NCBI GenBank assembly: GCA_964371225.1
Contig: CAYJNA010000072.1
Location: forward strand, 1-12,875
Source: CAYJAD01 sp964371225
GTDB lineage: Bacteria > Desulfobacterota > Desulfovibrionia > Desulfovibrionales > Desulfovibrionaceae
Reading direction: 5' to 3'
DNA: 12,875 nucleotides
The first letter of the stretch is position 1; every line of letters begins with the position of its first letter. Below, piece by piece: positions 5,382-12,051 of this stretch. Under the pieces are notes generated by a model. It saw only the letters and a list, made by a program, of their open reading frames with translations. It did not search any database and had not been told where the DNA came from. A program made the translations under genes and the position numbers.

Positions 5382-6869
5382 ATGCTTACAACAAAAAGCT
5401 CTAAGGTGGTATTTGAGGGTAATGGTATAGCTACAGATTTTCCCTTTCCTTTCAAAGTTTGGGAAGCGGCACAGCTTTTGGTGCAAGTGACGGATTTGCA
5501 AGAAAGCAGTGTGGATGCACAAGGATGGACTGTGCAACTCTTTGACGCGCAACAAGGCGGTACCGTGCGTTATTGGCACGATGGAGCTCCTTTGCCCACG
5601 GGGTATAAGCTCACCATCTTACGTAATATGCCTTTTTTGCAAGAGGTAGACCTTATTACAGGCACACGATTTGACCCTCAAGTCATTGAAGAACAGTTGG
5701 ATAAGGCCACCGCTGAGCGACAACAACTTTTTGAGGCTTTGGAACGTGCCGTGAAGACGCCAGCATCCAGTGTTGAAAATCCTGAGGATTTTTCCAATAC
5801 ACTTTTTACGGCGCGTAATGCAGCTATGGAAGCGCGCATTCAGGCAGAAGCAGCGGCGCAAGAGAGTAGAAATTTAGCACAGCAAACGCAAGAAAACACG
5901 CTCATAGCCACGGAAAATGCACAATTGGCTTCGCAAAAGGCAGAGGAAGCTCAGAACTGGGCAGAACAAGCCAGCACTGACGTTACAGGCGCTGTGGACA
6001 TGGTCAAAGCTGCAGGGGAGAAACAGCTTTTAGCCATAGAAGTGGCCTCACAAGAAACCCAGCGCATGGGCATTATCCCTAACGGCTTACTCAAGCGCAT
6101 GCCTCTTATGTTCACAGGGTATTTTGGAGGCTCAGACGGTAAGCGGCCTATAAATGTGGAAACAGGGCTGGCGGATGAAAATTTCGTACTTTGTGATGGC
6201 ACCAATGGAACTCCTAATCTGGTAGACCGTTTTATTCTTGGTGCCAATGGCACTGTAAGCGAAAGCATGAATATATACGGTGGCGATACGGAAACAGAGC
6301 CCCATACCTTGACCATAGATGAACTACCAAATCATAGGCATACTACAACACATTACACAACTGCTGGGTCTGCATATGGAATACAAAGGACTAGTAAAGG
6401 GAGTAGTTCAGACCAGTCGTTCACGTCCTATACTGGAGGTTCTGAAGCGCACACACATGGGCAGAACCTACCTCCGTATTATACTTTAGCATTTATAATG
6501 AAGTATGATGCAGAACGTGTGATAACTACCGTACCTTTATACATAACACGTGGTAGCAGTGGTAACACCTATCAAGAAAGTGATGATGTGCTTATACCTC
6601 ATGGCACCGCAGGGACTCTTTATATAGACATTCCCAGCATATACGCGGCTAGCGGTACTTTGTCTGGAAGTACAGATAGGCGGCTTTATGTACGGATTAA
6701 TGGTGTCACGGTAGTAGCATATGCTTATGGTGCCGTTTCTCCTGATACTGGTGTTCTTATGGTATCTATAAACGATGGGGATATAGTTGAATGGTATACA
6801 TATCAAGAGGATAGAGAGTTTAGTCTCTCCACAACTGAGGCCTATGTGTATTATGAAACTTATGTATAA
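5382..6869 (+). CDS. Tail fibre with T7 gp17-like N-terminus, collar domain and extra C-terminal domain
   Basis: This 495-residue protein is the likely host-binding fibre. Residues 1-125 follow the T7 gp17 N-terminal pattern that attaches fibres to the tail: F-x-G-N-G with FPFPFKVW, LPTGYKLTILR, a DLITG-x-RFDP box and EQLDKATAERQQL. Residues about 133-225 are an Ala/Gln/Glu-rich trimeric coiled coil. Residues about 229-374 resemble a phage collar domain: LCDGTNGTPNLVDRFILGA, HTLTIDELPNHRH, and HTHGQNLPPYYTLAFIMK, with two His-x-His pairs of the type that bind metal in some fibres. Residues 375-495 are a beta-rich C-terminal domain that I do not recognise, likely a receptor-binding head. From about 6310 on, rare-looking codons (ATA, AGG, CTA) become common. 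The ATG at 5382 follows AAGGAGGG at 5371-5378. Confidence 0.88.
   Translation: MLTTKSSKVVFEGNGIATDFPFPFKVWEAAQLLVQVTDLQESSVDAQGWTVQLFDAQQGGTVRYWHDGAPLPTGYKLTILRNMPFLQEVDLITGTRFDPQVIEEQLDKATAERQQLFEALERAVKTPASSVENPEDFSNTLFTARNAAMEARIQAEAAAQESRNLAQQTQENTLIATENAQLASQKAEEAQNWAEQASTDVTGAVDMVKAAGEKQLLAIEVASQETQRMGIIPNGLLKRMPLMFTGYFGGSDGKRPINVETGLADENFVLCDGTNGTPNLVDRFILGANGTVSESMNIYGGDTETEPHTLTIDELPNHRHTTTHYTTAGSAYGIQRTSKGSSSDQSFTSYTGGSEAHTHGQNLPPYYTLAFIMKYDAERVITTVPLYITRGSSGNTYQESDDVLIPHGTAGTLYIDIPSIYAASGTLSGSTDRRLYVRINGVTVVAYAYGAVSPDTGVLMVSINDGDIVEWYTYQEDREFSLSTTEAYVYYETYV
6814..6829. repeat. Short inverted repeat in the end of the fibre gene
   Basis: GAGAG at 6814-6818 and CTCTC at 6825-6829 form a 5 bp stem with a 6-base loop, 40 bases before the fibre stop codon. 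It lies in coding sequence and may be coincidental. No second, template-like copy of the fibre end was noticed in this window, so I do not read it as part of a retroelement. Confidence 0.3.
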
Positions 6870-6878
6870 GGATACAAT

Positions 6879-7430
6879 ATGAAAAATACAGTTACTATTA
6901 TCCCCTCGGATAACCTCATTATTGTAGAGGGTGAAGGGCTTACATTCGGCTACGAAAAACCTGAAGGCATACATGCCATTCAATGGAAGGATGGTAAGGG
7001 CTTCGTGGAGTTTACAGATAAGCGTCACAATAAAATTGCAGAGTATGAGCAGGATGTATTGCCTTATGTTCAAGCTTTTGAAGTGGAAAAGAAGCGTCTT
7101 GAGGATGAAATGTCCTCTATTCCTTTACCCACGTTACATGAACAAGCTTGTGCGATGCAACTTACCAAACGAGAGTTCTTAAAGCTTGTCATAGGACTCA
7201 CGGCTGATTTTCCCACGCCCATTACTTTAACCATGATTGAAGACTACGTAGCGCAAGCGGATGATAACATACGCCTTGAGTGGACATATGCTAATCATAT
7301 CGAACGTAATCACCCCATGCTTGATGTGGTTTCTGCTTCTTTTGGTATCTCGGCCGAAATGCTCGACATCATGTTTGTGAATAAAGATGACTTATTGCAC
7401 AAGCTTGATAATAACTTACCCCTTTCATAA
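6879..7430 (+). CDS. Probable fibre-associated protein (tail fibre assembly-like)
   Basis: This 183-residue protein follows the fibre gene by 9 bases. Residues about 1-55 are beta-rich (VTIIPSDNLIIVEGEGLTFGY, then IHAIQWKDGKGFVEFT), with a loop and an acidic helix (about 56-80). A linker with a Pro-Leu-Pro-Thr motif leads to helices containing LTKREFLKLVIGL and a C-terminal segment of the NHPMLDVVSASFGISAEMLDIMF type. This overall arrangement is one I associate with proteins downstream of fibres in Desulfovibrionaceae-type prophages. A chaperone or accessory tip role is inferred from position. The start follows AAGGATAC at 6869-6876, a moderate ribosome site. I could not confirm any Pfam fibre-assembly family. 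Confidence 0.6.
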   Translation: MKNTVTIIPSDNLIIVEGEGLTFGYEKPEGIHAIQWKDGKGFVEFTDKRHNKIAEYEQDVLPYVQAFEVEKKRLEDEMSSIPLPTLHEQACAMQLTKREFLKLVIGLTADFPTPITLTMIEDYVAQADDNIRLEWTYANHIERNHPMLDVVSASFGISAEMLDIMFVNKDDLLHKLDNNLPLS

Positions 7431-7439
7431 GGAGAAATT

Positions 7440-7673
7440 ATGGCTTACTTTTGGGCGCTGTTCATTGCTTTTGATCAATTATGTAACGCCCTTTGCGGCG
7501 GTTGGCCTGATGAAACGTTAAGTTCCCGTGCGTGGCGTTGGCATGTGGCCGGTGTACGTTCTTGGCCGATGTATGTGATTAATGGTTTGTTTTTCTGGGA
7601 GAAAAACCATTGTCAAAATTCTTATGAAAGTGAACGTAGTAGCAGGCATTTTCCGCCGGAATTACGTCTGTAA
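7440..7673 (+). CDS. Small Trp-rich conserved phage protein
   Basis: This 77-residue protein has six tryptophans (5, 22, 32, 34, 42, 53). It has an N-terminal hydrophobic helix (residues 3-19) with two cysteines, a GGWPDETLSSRAWRW core (20-34), a second hydrophobic helix around 44-53, and a basic C-terminus with HCQNSYESERSSR and PPELR. This is a pattern I recognise as widespread in proteobacterial prophages, usually without a known function. The ATG follows TAAGGAGAAAT, with the preceding gene's TAA 9 bases upstream. It heads the lysis cassette, and a membrane-peripheral role is possible from the hydrophobic helices but unproved. It ends 23 bases before the next start. Confidence 0.72.
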   Translation: MAYFWALFIAFDQLCNALCGGWPDETLSSRAWRWHVAGVRSWPMYVINGLFFWEKNHCQNSYESERSSRHFPPELRL

Positions 7674-7696
7674 GGTACATGAAGAGGAGGTCTATG

Positions 7697-8053
7697 ATGG
7701 AAGACTATGACAGCAAAAAAGCTTGCGTTGCCTCATGGCCGCAGCACAAGCACACATGTGCTGTATGGCATCATGAAGTGCAGGGCTTACGCGAAAAGCA
7801 AAGTAAAAACAGTGCGCATATGCTATCCATGAAAGAAAGTCTTGTGCGTCAGGCAGAGCGTTTACAAAGCCTTGAAAATGCACATAAAGACATTAAGGAT
7901 AGCCTTGAAAAACTTGCTGAAGAAGTAAAGCAAAGTAGCATAGCCATTGCGCATAATTCTGTAAAAACAGCATGGCTCTCTTCCATGGCTTCTGCTCTGG
8001 TGTGTGGTATTGTTCTAGGTATTTTTAATTTTGTATTACGCCAGCAAGGCTAA
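7697..8053 (+). CDS. Coiled-coil protein with one C-terminal membrane segment (XhlA-like lysis accessory)
   Basis: This 118-residue protein has a long heptad-like helix (residues about 28-88) followed by a single hydrophobic segment at 92-114 and a short basic end. This N-in or N-out coiled coil with a C-terminal anchor resembles the XhlA-type lysis accessory proteins that sit beside holins and endolysins. The first 26 residues carry an unusual Cys/His cluster (C10, H17, H19, C21, H25, H26). Starts are possible at 7679, 7694 and 7697. I chose 7697 because AGAGGAGG at 7683-7690 is best placed for it, while 7694 is only 3 bases away and 7679 lies upstream of the site. It overlaps nothing and ends 10 bases before the endolysin start. 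Confidence 0.65.
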   Translation: MEDYDSKKACVASWPQHKHTCAVWHHEVQGLREKQSKNSAHMLSMKESLVRQAERLQSLENAHKDIKDSLEKLAEEVKQSSIAIAHNSVKTAWLSSMASALVCGIVLGIFNFVLRQQG

Positions 8054-8063
8054 AGGGGGCTTA

Positions 8064-8456
8064 ATGGCTTTATTGTATTTTTGCGACGAAGAATTTGCCT
8101 GTAAATGCGGCAAGTGTGCATTGGGAATAGAAAATATGGATGAAAATCTCTTACGTATTTTAGATGCTGTGCGGGAGAAGCTGGGTTCTCCCATGCGTAT
8201 TAACTCTGCTGTGCGTTGCGCTGCACATAATAGTGCTGTGGGGGGCAGTGTAGGTTCTGAACATGTGCCACAAAATAGCCATACTGGAAAAAGTACAGCG
8301 GTGGATATACATATTCCTGACAGTCATTTTTTGTATAAACTTATCCCCTTACTATATGCGCAAGGGGTGCCACGCATGGGGCTAAACCAAGCTAAAAATT
8401 TTATACATGTGGGCTTGAGCGCTAAACATCCTCAAGAGGTATTTTTTAAATATTAG
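8064..8456 (+). CDS. Endolysin, M15 peptidase-like (VanY/DacA type)
   Basis: This 130-residue protein probably cuts peptidoglycan peptide bonds. It is a single-domain M15 zinc peptidase by pattern. A Cys-rich start (C7, C13, C15, C18) is followed by LLRILDAVREKLGSPMRINSAVRC (29-52), the standard segment before the metal motif. The metal-binding region is SEHVPQNSHTGKSTAVDI (65-82), with either H67 or H73 as the first histidine and D81 as the aspartate. The second histidine is H115 in NFIHVGL. The usual spacing is His-x6-Asp, so a small insertion is present. There is no signal peptide, consistent with holin-dependent export. The ATG follows AAAGGGGG at 8052-8059. The holin gene begins 9 bases downstream. 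Confidence 0.85.
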   Translation: MALLYFCDEEFACKCGKCALGIENMDENLLRILDAVREKLGSPMRINSAVRCAAHNSAVGGSVGSEHVPQNSHTGKSTAVDIHIPDSHFLYKLIPLLYAQGVPRMGLNQAKNFIHVGLSAKHPQEVFFKY

Positions 8457-8465
8457 GAGGTGTGA

Positions 8466-8861
8466 ATGGCTGTGTTGGATGTGCTTGGCGGCGTGGCTAG
8501 CCTTTTATCTAAGGGGATAGATCTTTTTGCAGACGACGATAAGCAAAAAGCCAAAATTCTTTTACAGCAAATTAACGCCCTGCAGGAGCAAAATACAGCG
8601 CAAGCCACAGTAAATGCACATGAAGCCAAGCATGCATCTTTATTTGTGGCGGGTTGGCGTCCGGCCATAGGCTGGGTATGCGCTGTGGCCATTGCTTTTT
8701 CCTTCATTGTAAAACCGTACCTTTTTCCTTTTTTATACGGTGTTTACCCAAGCCTTGCGGCTTTACCTGAGGTAGACGGAAATCTTTTTGAATTGGTACT
8801 GGGTATGTTGGGCCTTGCGGGCTTGCGGTCTTTTGAAAAACGCGCAGGAATTTCACGCTAA
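8466..8861 (+). CDS. 3TM holin-like protein
   Basis: This 131-residue protein matches the phage 3TM holin family (Pfam GTA/3TM holin type). After an amphipathic N-terminal region (residues 1-22) there is a charged coiled-coil-like stretch (23-56). It is followed by the family signature HASLFVAGWRPAIGWVCA (56-73), with WRP at 64-66. Hydrophobic segments lie at about 62-82, 84-100 and 105-121, and the tail is short and basic. It would oligomerise in the inner membrane and time release of the endolysin. The ATG follows TTAGGAGG at 8454-8461. It closes the lysis cassette. Confidence 0.85.
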   Translation: MAVLDVLGGVASLLSKGIDLFADDDKQKAKILLQQINALQEQNTAQATVNAHEAKHASLFVAGWRPAIGWVCAVAIAFSFIVKPYLFPFLYGVYPSLAALPEVDGNLFELVLGMLGLAGLRSFEKRAGISR

Positions 8862-8866
8862 CACTT

Positions 8867-8876
8867 TGGTATAAAA
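8867..8876 (+). promoter_or_regulatory. Possible extended -10 element before tail tubular protein B
   Basis: TGGTATAAAA matches the extended -10 form TGnTATAAT reasonably well, about 50 bases before the tail tubular B start. No good -35 hexamer lies 16-18 bases upstream. AACAC (8860-8864) and GTGTT (8882-8886) flank it as a weak inverted repeat. The gap 8862-8924 is otherwise unremarkable, apart from ATGT-GTGA-ACAT at 8899-8910 just before the ribosome site. Confidence 0.25.
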
Positions 8877-8924
8877 AAATTGTGTTCTTGCGCTTGTCAT
8901 GTGTGAACATCAGGAGGAGGGCTT

Positions 8925-10973
8925 ATGCGTGTGGCCATTACAAATTTTACCGGCGGTGAGGTAGCGCCATCCTTGGGGGCGCGCTACGATTTAAGTCGGT
9001 ATAAAAATTCTGTGCGCTGCATGGAGAATTTTTTACCCAATGTGCATGGTAATGTGGAGCGCAGATCGGGAACTCATTTTGTGGCAGATCTTGGCACAGG
9101 CCTAGAGAATGATGCCGTGTTGTTTCCCTTTTCGTTCAATGTGGAGCCTGAGCATAATTTTGTACTTATTTTTTCTGATAAAAAAGTACGTGTGGCTCAT
9201 GCGCAAGGTTTAGTGGAAGGGGTCGTCATCAGCGCGCCGTGGGAAGTGGCAGATTTACCCTTGCTTTCTTTCGCTCAGGTGGGGGATGTGGTGTATTTTG
9301 CCCATAAGAAATATCCTTTACATAAGCTGTTACGCACAGGGCAAGGCCCTTATTATACGTGGTCTGTGGAGCAAGTGCAGCTTAATACTTCTTTAACTGC
9401 ACCGCAAAAACCCACTGTATCCTTTAACGGAACGGCTTCAGGCTATACTTTACGTTATAAAGTTGTGGCGGTGGATGCACAAGGTAAGGAATCTTTAGCT
9501 TCTCCTGCCGGCGAGGTTCAAGCAAAACATCCTTCAGATTGGGTCGTGGGAGACAGCACTAAACTGACTTTAAAAACTGTGGAAGGAGCTGTTGAATATA
9601 ATATTTATCGTGAAGAAGCAGGGTATTTTGGCTTCATTGGCATAAGTAGCACCACTTCTTTCACAGATAATAATTATCAGGCAGATATTTCTGATACGCC
9701 GCGTGAGGACTGGGACCCCTTTGCTGAGGGTAATTATCCCGGCGTGGTTTCTTTTCATCAACAGCGTATGGTCTTAGCTGCCACGCCTAAGAGCCCGCAG
9801 GCTTTTTATATGTCGCGGGTGGGTGATTTTGAAAACTTTCGTAAGTCACGCCCCCTGCAAGATGATGACCCTGTGGAGTATCTCATAGCCTCCGGCAATA
9901 TTGACGCCATCACATGGACGGCCAGCTTTGGTGATTTACTCATTGGTACCAGTGGCAGTGAATATAAAGCCAGCGGGGATGGTGCAGCCATAACCAGCGC
10001 CAATGTATATATTACGGCGCAAAGCTATTGGGGTTCATCTAATCTTTTCCCTATTATCATAGGGAATTCCATCATGCATGTGCAGCGTCATGGGGCAAGA
10101 GTGCGCGATCTTTTTTATAGTTTAGAAAAGGATGGCTATTCCGGTAATGACCTTTCCATCATGGCACCGCATCTTTTTGATGGCTTTAGCCTGCGGCAAT
10201 GGGCGTATCAGCAAAGCCCCAGCTCTAGCATTTGGGTGGTGCGCAGCGATGGAACCCTTTTGGCACTTACCTACATGAAAGAACATGATATTTGGGGATG
10301 GAGTAGACATATAACGCAAGGGAAAGTGCGTTCGGTGGTGACAGTGTCCGGCGCAGAAGGCGACAGTATTTTCCTTGTGGTGCAAAGAAATATAGGCGGG
10401 CAGGAGCATTATTACCTTGAGCGATTGGCCTCTCGTTGGCAGGAGCCGCATGGTGTGGAGCAGGCTTTTTTTGTGGATGCTGGCAAAAGTTATCAATGGG
10501 CTGAAGCTACAAAAGACATAGCACAATTGGAGCATTTAGAAGGATGTGTGGTGTCGGTATTGGCTGAAGGAAGCCCTGTGGAGGGACTTATGGTGCAAGA
10601 TGGCGCCATTACCCTCCCTTTTGCCGCAAAAACGGTACATGTGGGTTTACCCTATACCTCAAAACTTGCCACCTTGCCGACAGAAGGAGAGGGGCATTCA
10701 GGCACCACCTTAGGTAAGATGCGCGGCATTGGGCAATGTATAGTGCGCGTACAGGCCACAGTGGGGGGAAAGTACGGTGCCACCGAGCAGCATTTATACG
10801 ATTTTCCCTTTGTGCCGGAATTTTGGGGAAAGCCGGTGGAGCTTGTAAGTGAAGACATACATTTTAGCCCCGGCGGTGGGCAGGCTTTTGATAGCACCGT
10901 ATGGTTGGTGCAGGATAGGCCTTTACCTTTCACTGTGATGGCCTTGATTATGGATATGGATATTCAAGGATAA
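8925..10973 (+). CDS. Tail tubular protein B (nozzle), T7 gp12-like
   Basis: This 682-residue protein is the tail nozzle that extends below tubular protein A. The N-terminus follows the family pattern: NFTGGEVAPSLGARYDLSRY (residues 7-26), then ENFLPNVHGNVERRSGTHFV (about 34-53). From about residue 157 to 263 there is a block with a fibronectin type III look (QKPTV, a Y-x-Y-K-VVAVDAQGKES strand pair, a YNIYRE strand and a TDNNY end). The remaining residues are beta-rich, as expected for a beta-propeller nozzle, including SFHQQRMVLAATPKSPQAFYMSRVGDF. Length is somewhat shorter than T7 gp12 (about 794). The ATG follows AGGAGGAGGG at 8912-8921. It ends 11 bases before the GNAT-like start. Confidence 0.88.
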   Translation: MRVAITNFTGGEVAPSLGARYDLSRYKNSVRCMENFLPNVHGNVERRSGTHFVADLGTGLENDAVLFPFSFNVEPEHNFVLIFSDKKVRVAHAQGLVEGVVISAPWEVADLPLLSFAQVGDVVYFAHKKYPLHKLLRTGQGPYYTWSVEQVQLNTSLTAPQKPTVSFNGTASGYTLRYKVVAVDAQGKESLASPAGEVQAKHPSDWVVGDSTKLTLKTVEGAVEYNIYREEAGYFGFIGISSTTSFTDNNYQADISDTPREDWDPFAEGNYPGVVSFHQQRMVLAATPKSPQAFYMSRVGDFENFRKSRPLQDDDPVEYLIASGNIDAITWTASFGDLLIGTSGSEYKASGDGAAITSANVYITAQSYWGSSNLFPIIIGNSIMHVQRHGARVRDLFYSLEKDGYSGNDLSIMAPHLFDGFSLRQWAYQQSPSSSIWVVRSDGTLLALTYMKEHDIWGWSRHITQGKVRSVVTVSGAEGDSIFLVVQRNIGGQEHYYLERLASRWQEPHGVEQAFFVDAGKSYQWAEATKDIAQLEHLEGCVVSVLAEGSPVEGLMVQDGAITLPFAAKTVHVGLPYTSKLATLPTEGEGHSGTTLGKMRGIGQCIVRVQATVGGKYGATEQHLYDFPFVPEFWGKPVELVSEDIHFSPGGGQAFDSTVWLVQDRPLPFTVMALIMDMDIQG

Positions 10974-10984
10974 AGGAGGTGCCT

Positions 10985-11446
10985 TTGCTGTATCAAAGTG
11001 AAACGCTGGCTACGGTGTTGGGACAAGTGGAAGAGCTTTTACATGCTCATTGGCAAGAGGTTGAAGCTTCTATGCATGGGCAGCGCCCCTATGTTTTACA
11101 AAAGGAGCAGTATCAACTTTTTGAGCAATTGCACATGTTGCACATAAGCACAGTGCGCACAGAACAAGGGGAGTTATGTGGGTATGCCGTCTTTACATTG
11201 ATACCTTGTCATCACAAGGGGGGAGACATTCTTGCAAATCTAGATGCCTTTTACATAAAGCCTCATGTGCGCGCAAAGCAAGCCTTTGTGGCCATACGCC
11301 TTTTACGCGAAGCAGAAAAAGCTTTACAAGAGCGCGGCGCAAAAAGTGTGCAATATTCTTCGCCCATGAGCAAACCCTGTGACGCTTTATATAGGCGCCT
11401 TGGGGCACAACATACAGAAAGTATTTACCATAAAAATTTACTCTAA
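10985..11446 (+). CDS. GNAT-like acetyltransferase-fold phage protein
   Basis: This 153-residue protein has the order of GNAT elements: N-terminal helices (residues 10-50), a strand block ending GELCGYAVF (62-70), a strand DILANLDAFYIKPHVR (81-96), a helix RAKQAFVAIRLLREAEKAL (96-114), a strand SVQYSSP (121-127) and the LYRRLGAQ segment (135-142). The usual acetyl-CoA loop Q/R-x-x-G-x-G/A is weak here (R96-A-K-Q-A-F), so activity is doubtful. Genes of this type commonly follow tubular protein B in such phages. The start is unclear: AAAGGAGG at 10972-10979 fits the TTG at 10985 (5 bases spacing) or the CTG at 10988. The GTG at 10979 would sit on top of the ribosome site. No ATG is nearby. Confidence 0.72.
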   Translation: MLYQSETLATVLGQVEELLHAHWQEVEASMHGQRPYVLQKEQYQLFEQLHMLHISTVRTEQGELCGYAVFTLIPCHHKGGDILANLDAFYIKPHVRAKQAFVAIRLLREAEKALQERGAKSVQYSSPMSKPCDALYRRLGAQHTESIYHKNLL

Positions 11447-11466
11447 AATACCTATAGGGAGGTCTT

Positions 11467-12027
11467 ATGGCAGTGGGAACAACAGCCATGGCGGTAATTT
11501 CAGCGGTGACAGCCATAGCTTCGGCAGCCATGGGTACATATGGTGCTGTGCAACAAGCCAATGCTCAAAAGCAACAAGCAGAGTATCAATCAGACATGGC
11601 AGCCTATGGCGCCCAAGTGGCAGAGCAACAAGCGCAAATGGCAGAATATGAAGGCGCGGAGTTAAAACGCCAAGCCTATGAAGATGGTGTGAAAAAACGC
11701 CAAGAGGCGGCAAAAATTGTGGGCGCGCAAAGAGCCGGTCAAGCAGCCAGTGGGGTGGCTGTGGATGTGGGCTCAGCTTTGGATTTGAATCTGGACACCA
11801 CGGAGAAAGGAGAGCTTGATGCCTTACAAATACAAGAACAAGGCGCATGGCAAGACTATAATAAACGTATTGATGCGTGGAATTATAGAAATCAAGCTGC
11901 GGTTTCGCAAAGTAAGTCAGATATGTATTCGAATAAAGCTCATCAGTATACGCCCTTGCTGGATGGGGCGCAGACTTTACTTTCTCATAGCAAAAAGGTG
12001 GGAAATGCTTTGGGAAAATTGATGTAA
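11467..12027 (+). CDS. Internal virion protein, T7 gp14-like
   Basis: This 186-residue protein starts with a hydrophobic Ala-rich segment (residues about 6-26), then a long Gln/Ala-rich helix (28-90). Next is the AGQAASGVAVDVGSALDL stretch (89-106), which matches the SGV-x-V-x-x-GS motif of T7 gp14-type core proteins. A Glu-rich helix with DALQIQEQGAWQDYNKR follows, and the end is a Ser/Lys-rich tail. In T7, gp14 is ejected first and forms a pore in the outer membrane, and this protein is inferred to act similarly. The ATG follows TAGGGAGG at 11456-11463. It is 24 bases from the next gene. Confidence 0.8.
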   Translation: MAVGTTAMAVISAVTAIASAAMGTYGAVQQANAQKQQAEYQSDMAAYGAQVAEQQAQMAEYEGAELKRQAYEDGVKKRQEAAKIVGAQRAGQAASGVAVDVGSALDLNLDTTEKGELDALQIQEQGAWQDYNKRIDAWNYRNQAAVSQSKSDMYSNKAHQYTPLLDGAQTLLSHSKKVGNALGKLM

Positions 12028-12051
12028 CAGGAAGAGGAGGGGAGGTATAGT

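Noticed and set aside
6310..6869. Diversity-generating retroelement acting on the fibre, as in BPP-1
   Set aside because: No reverse transcriptase, accessory protein or template repeat is in the window, and I saw no second copy of the fibre end. It could still lie outside, but nothing here supports it.
6537..7073. 178-residue antisense open frame across the fibre end
   Set aside because: Ile/Tyr/Cys-rich low-order sequence from the AT-rich stretch, spanning two confident sense genes.
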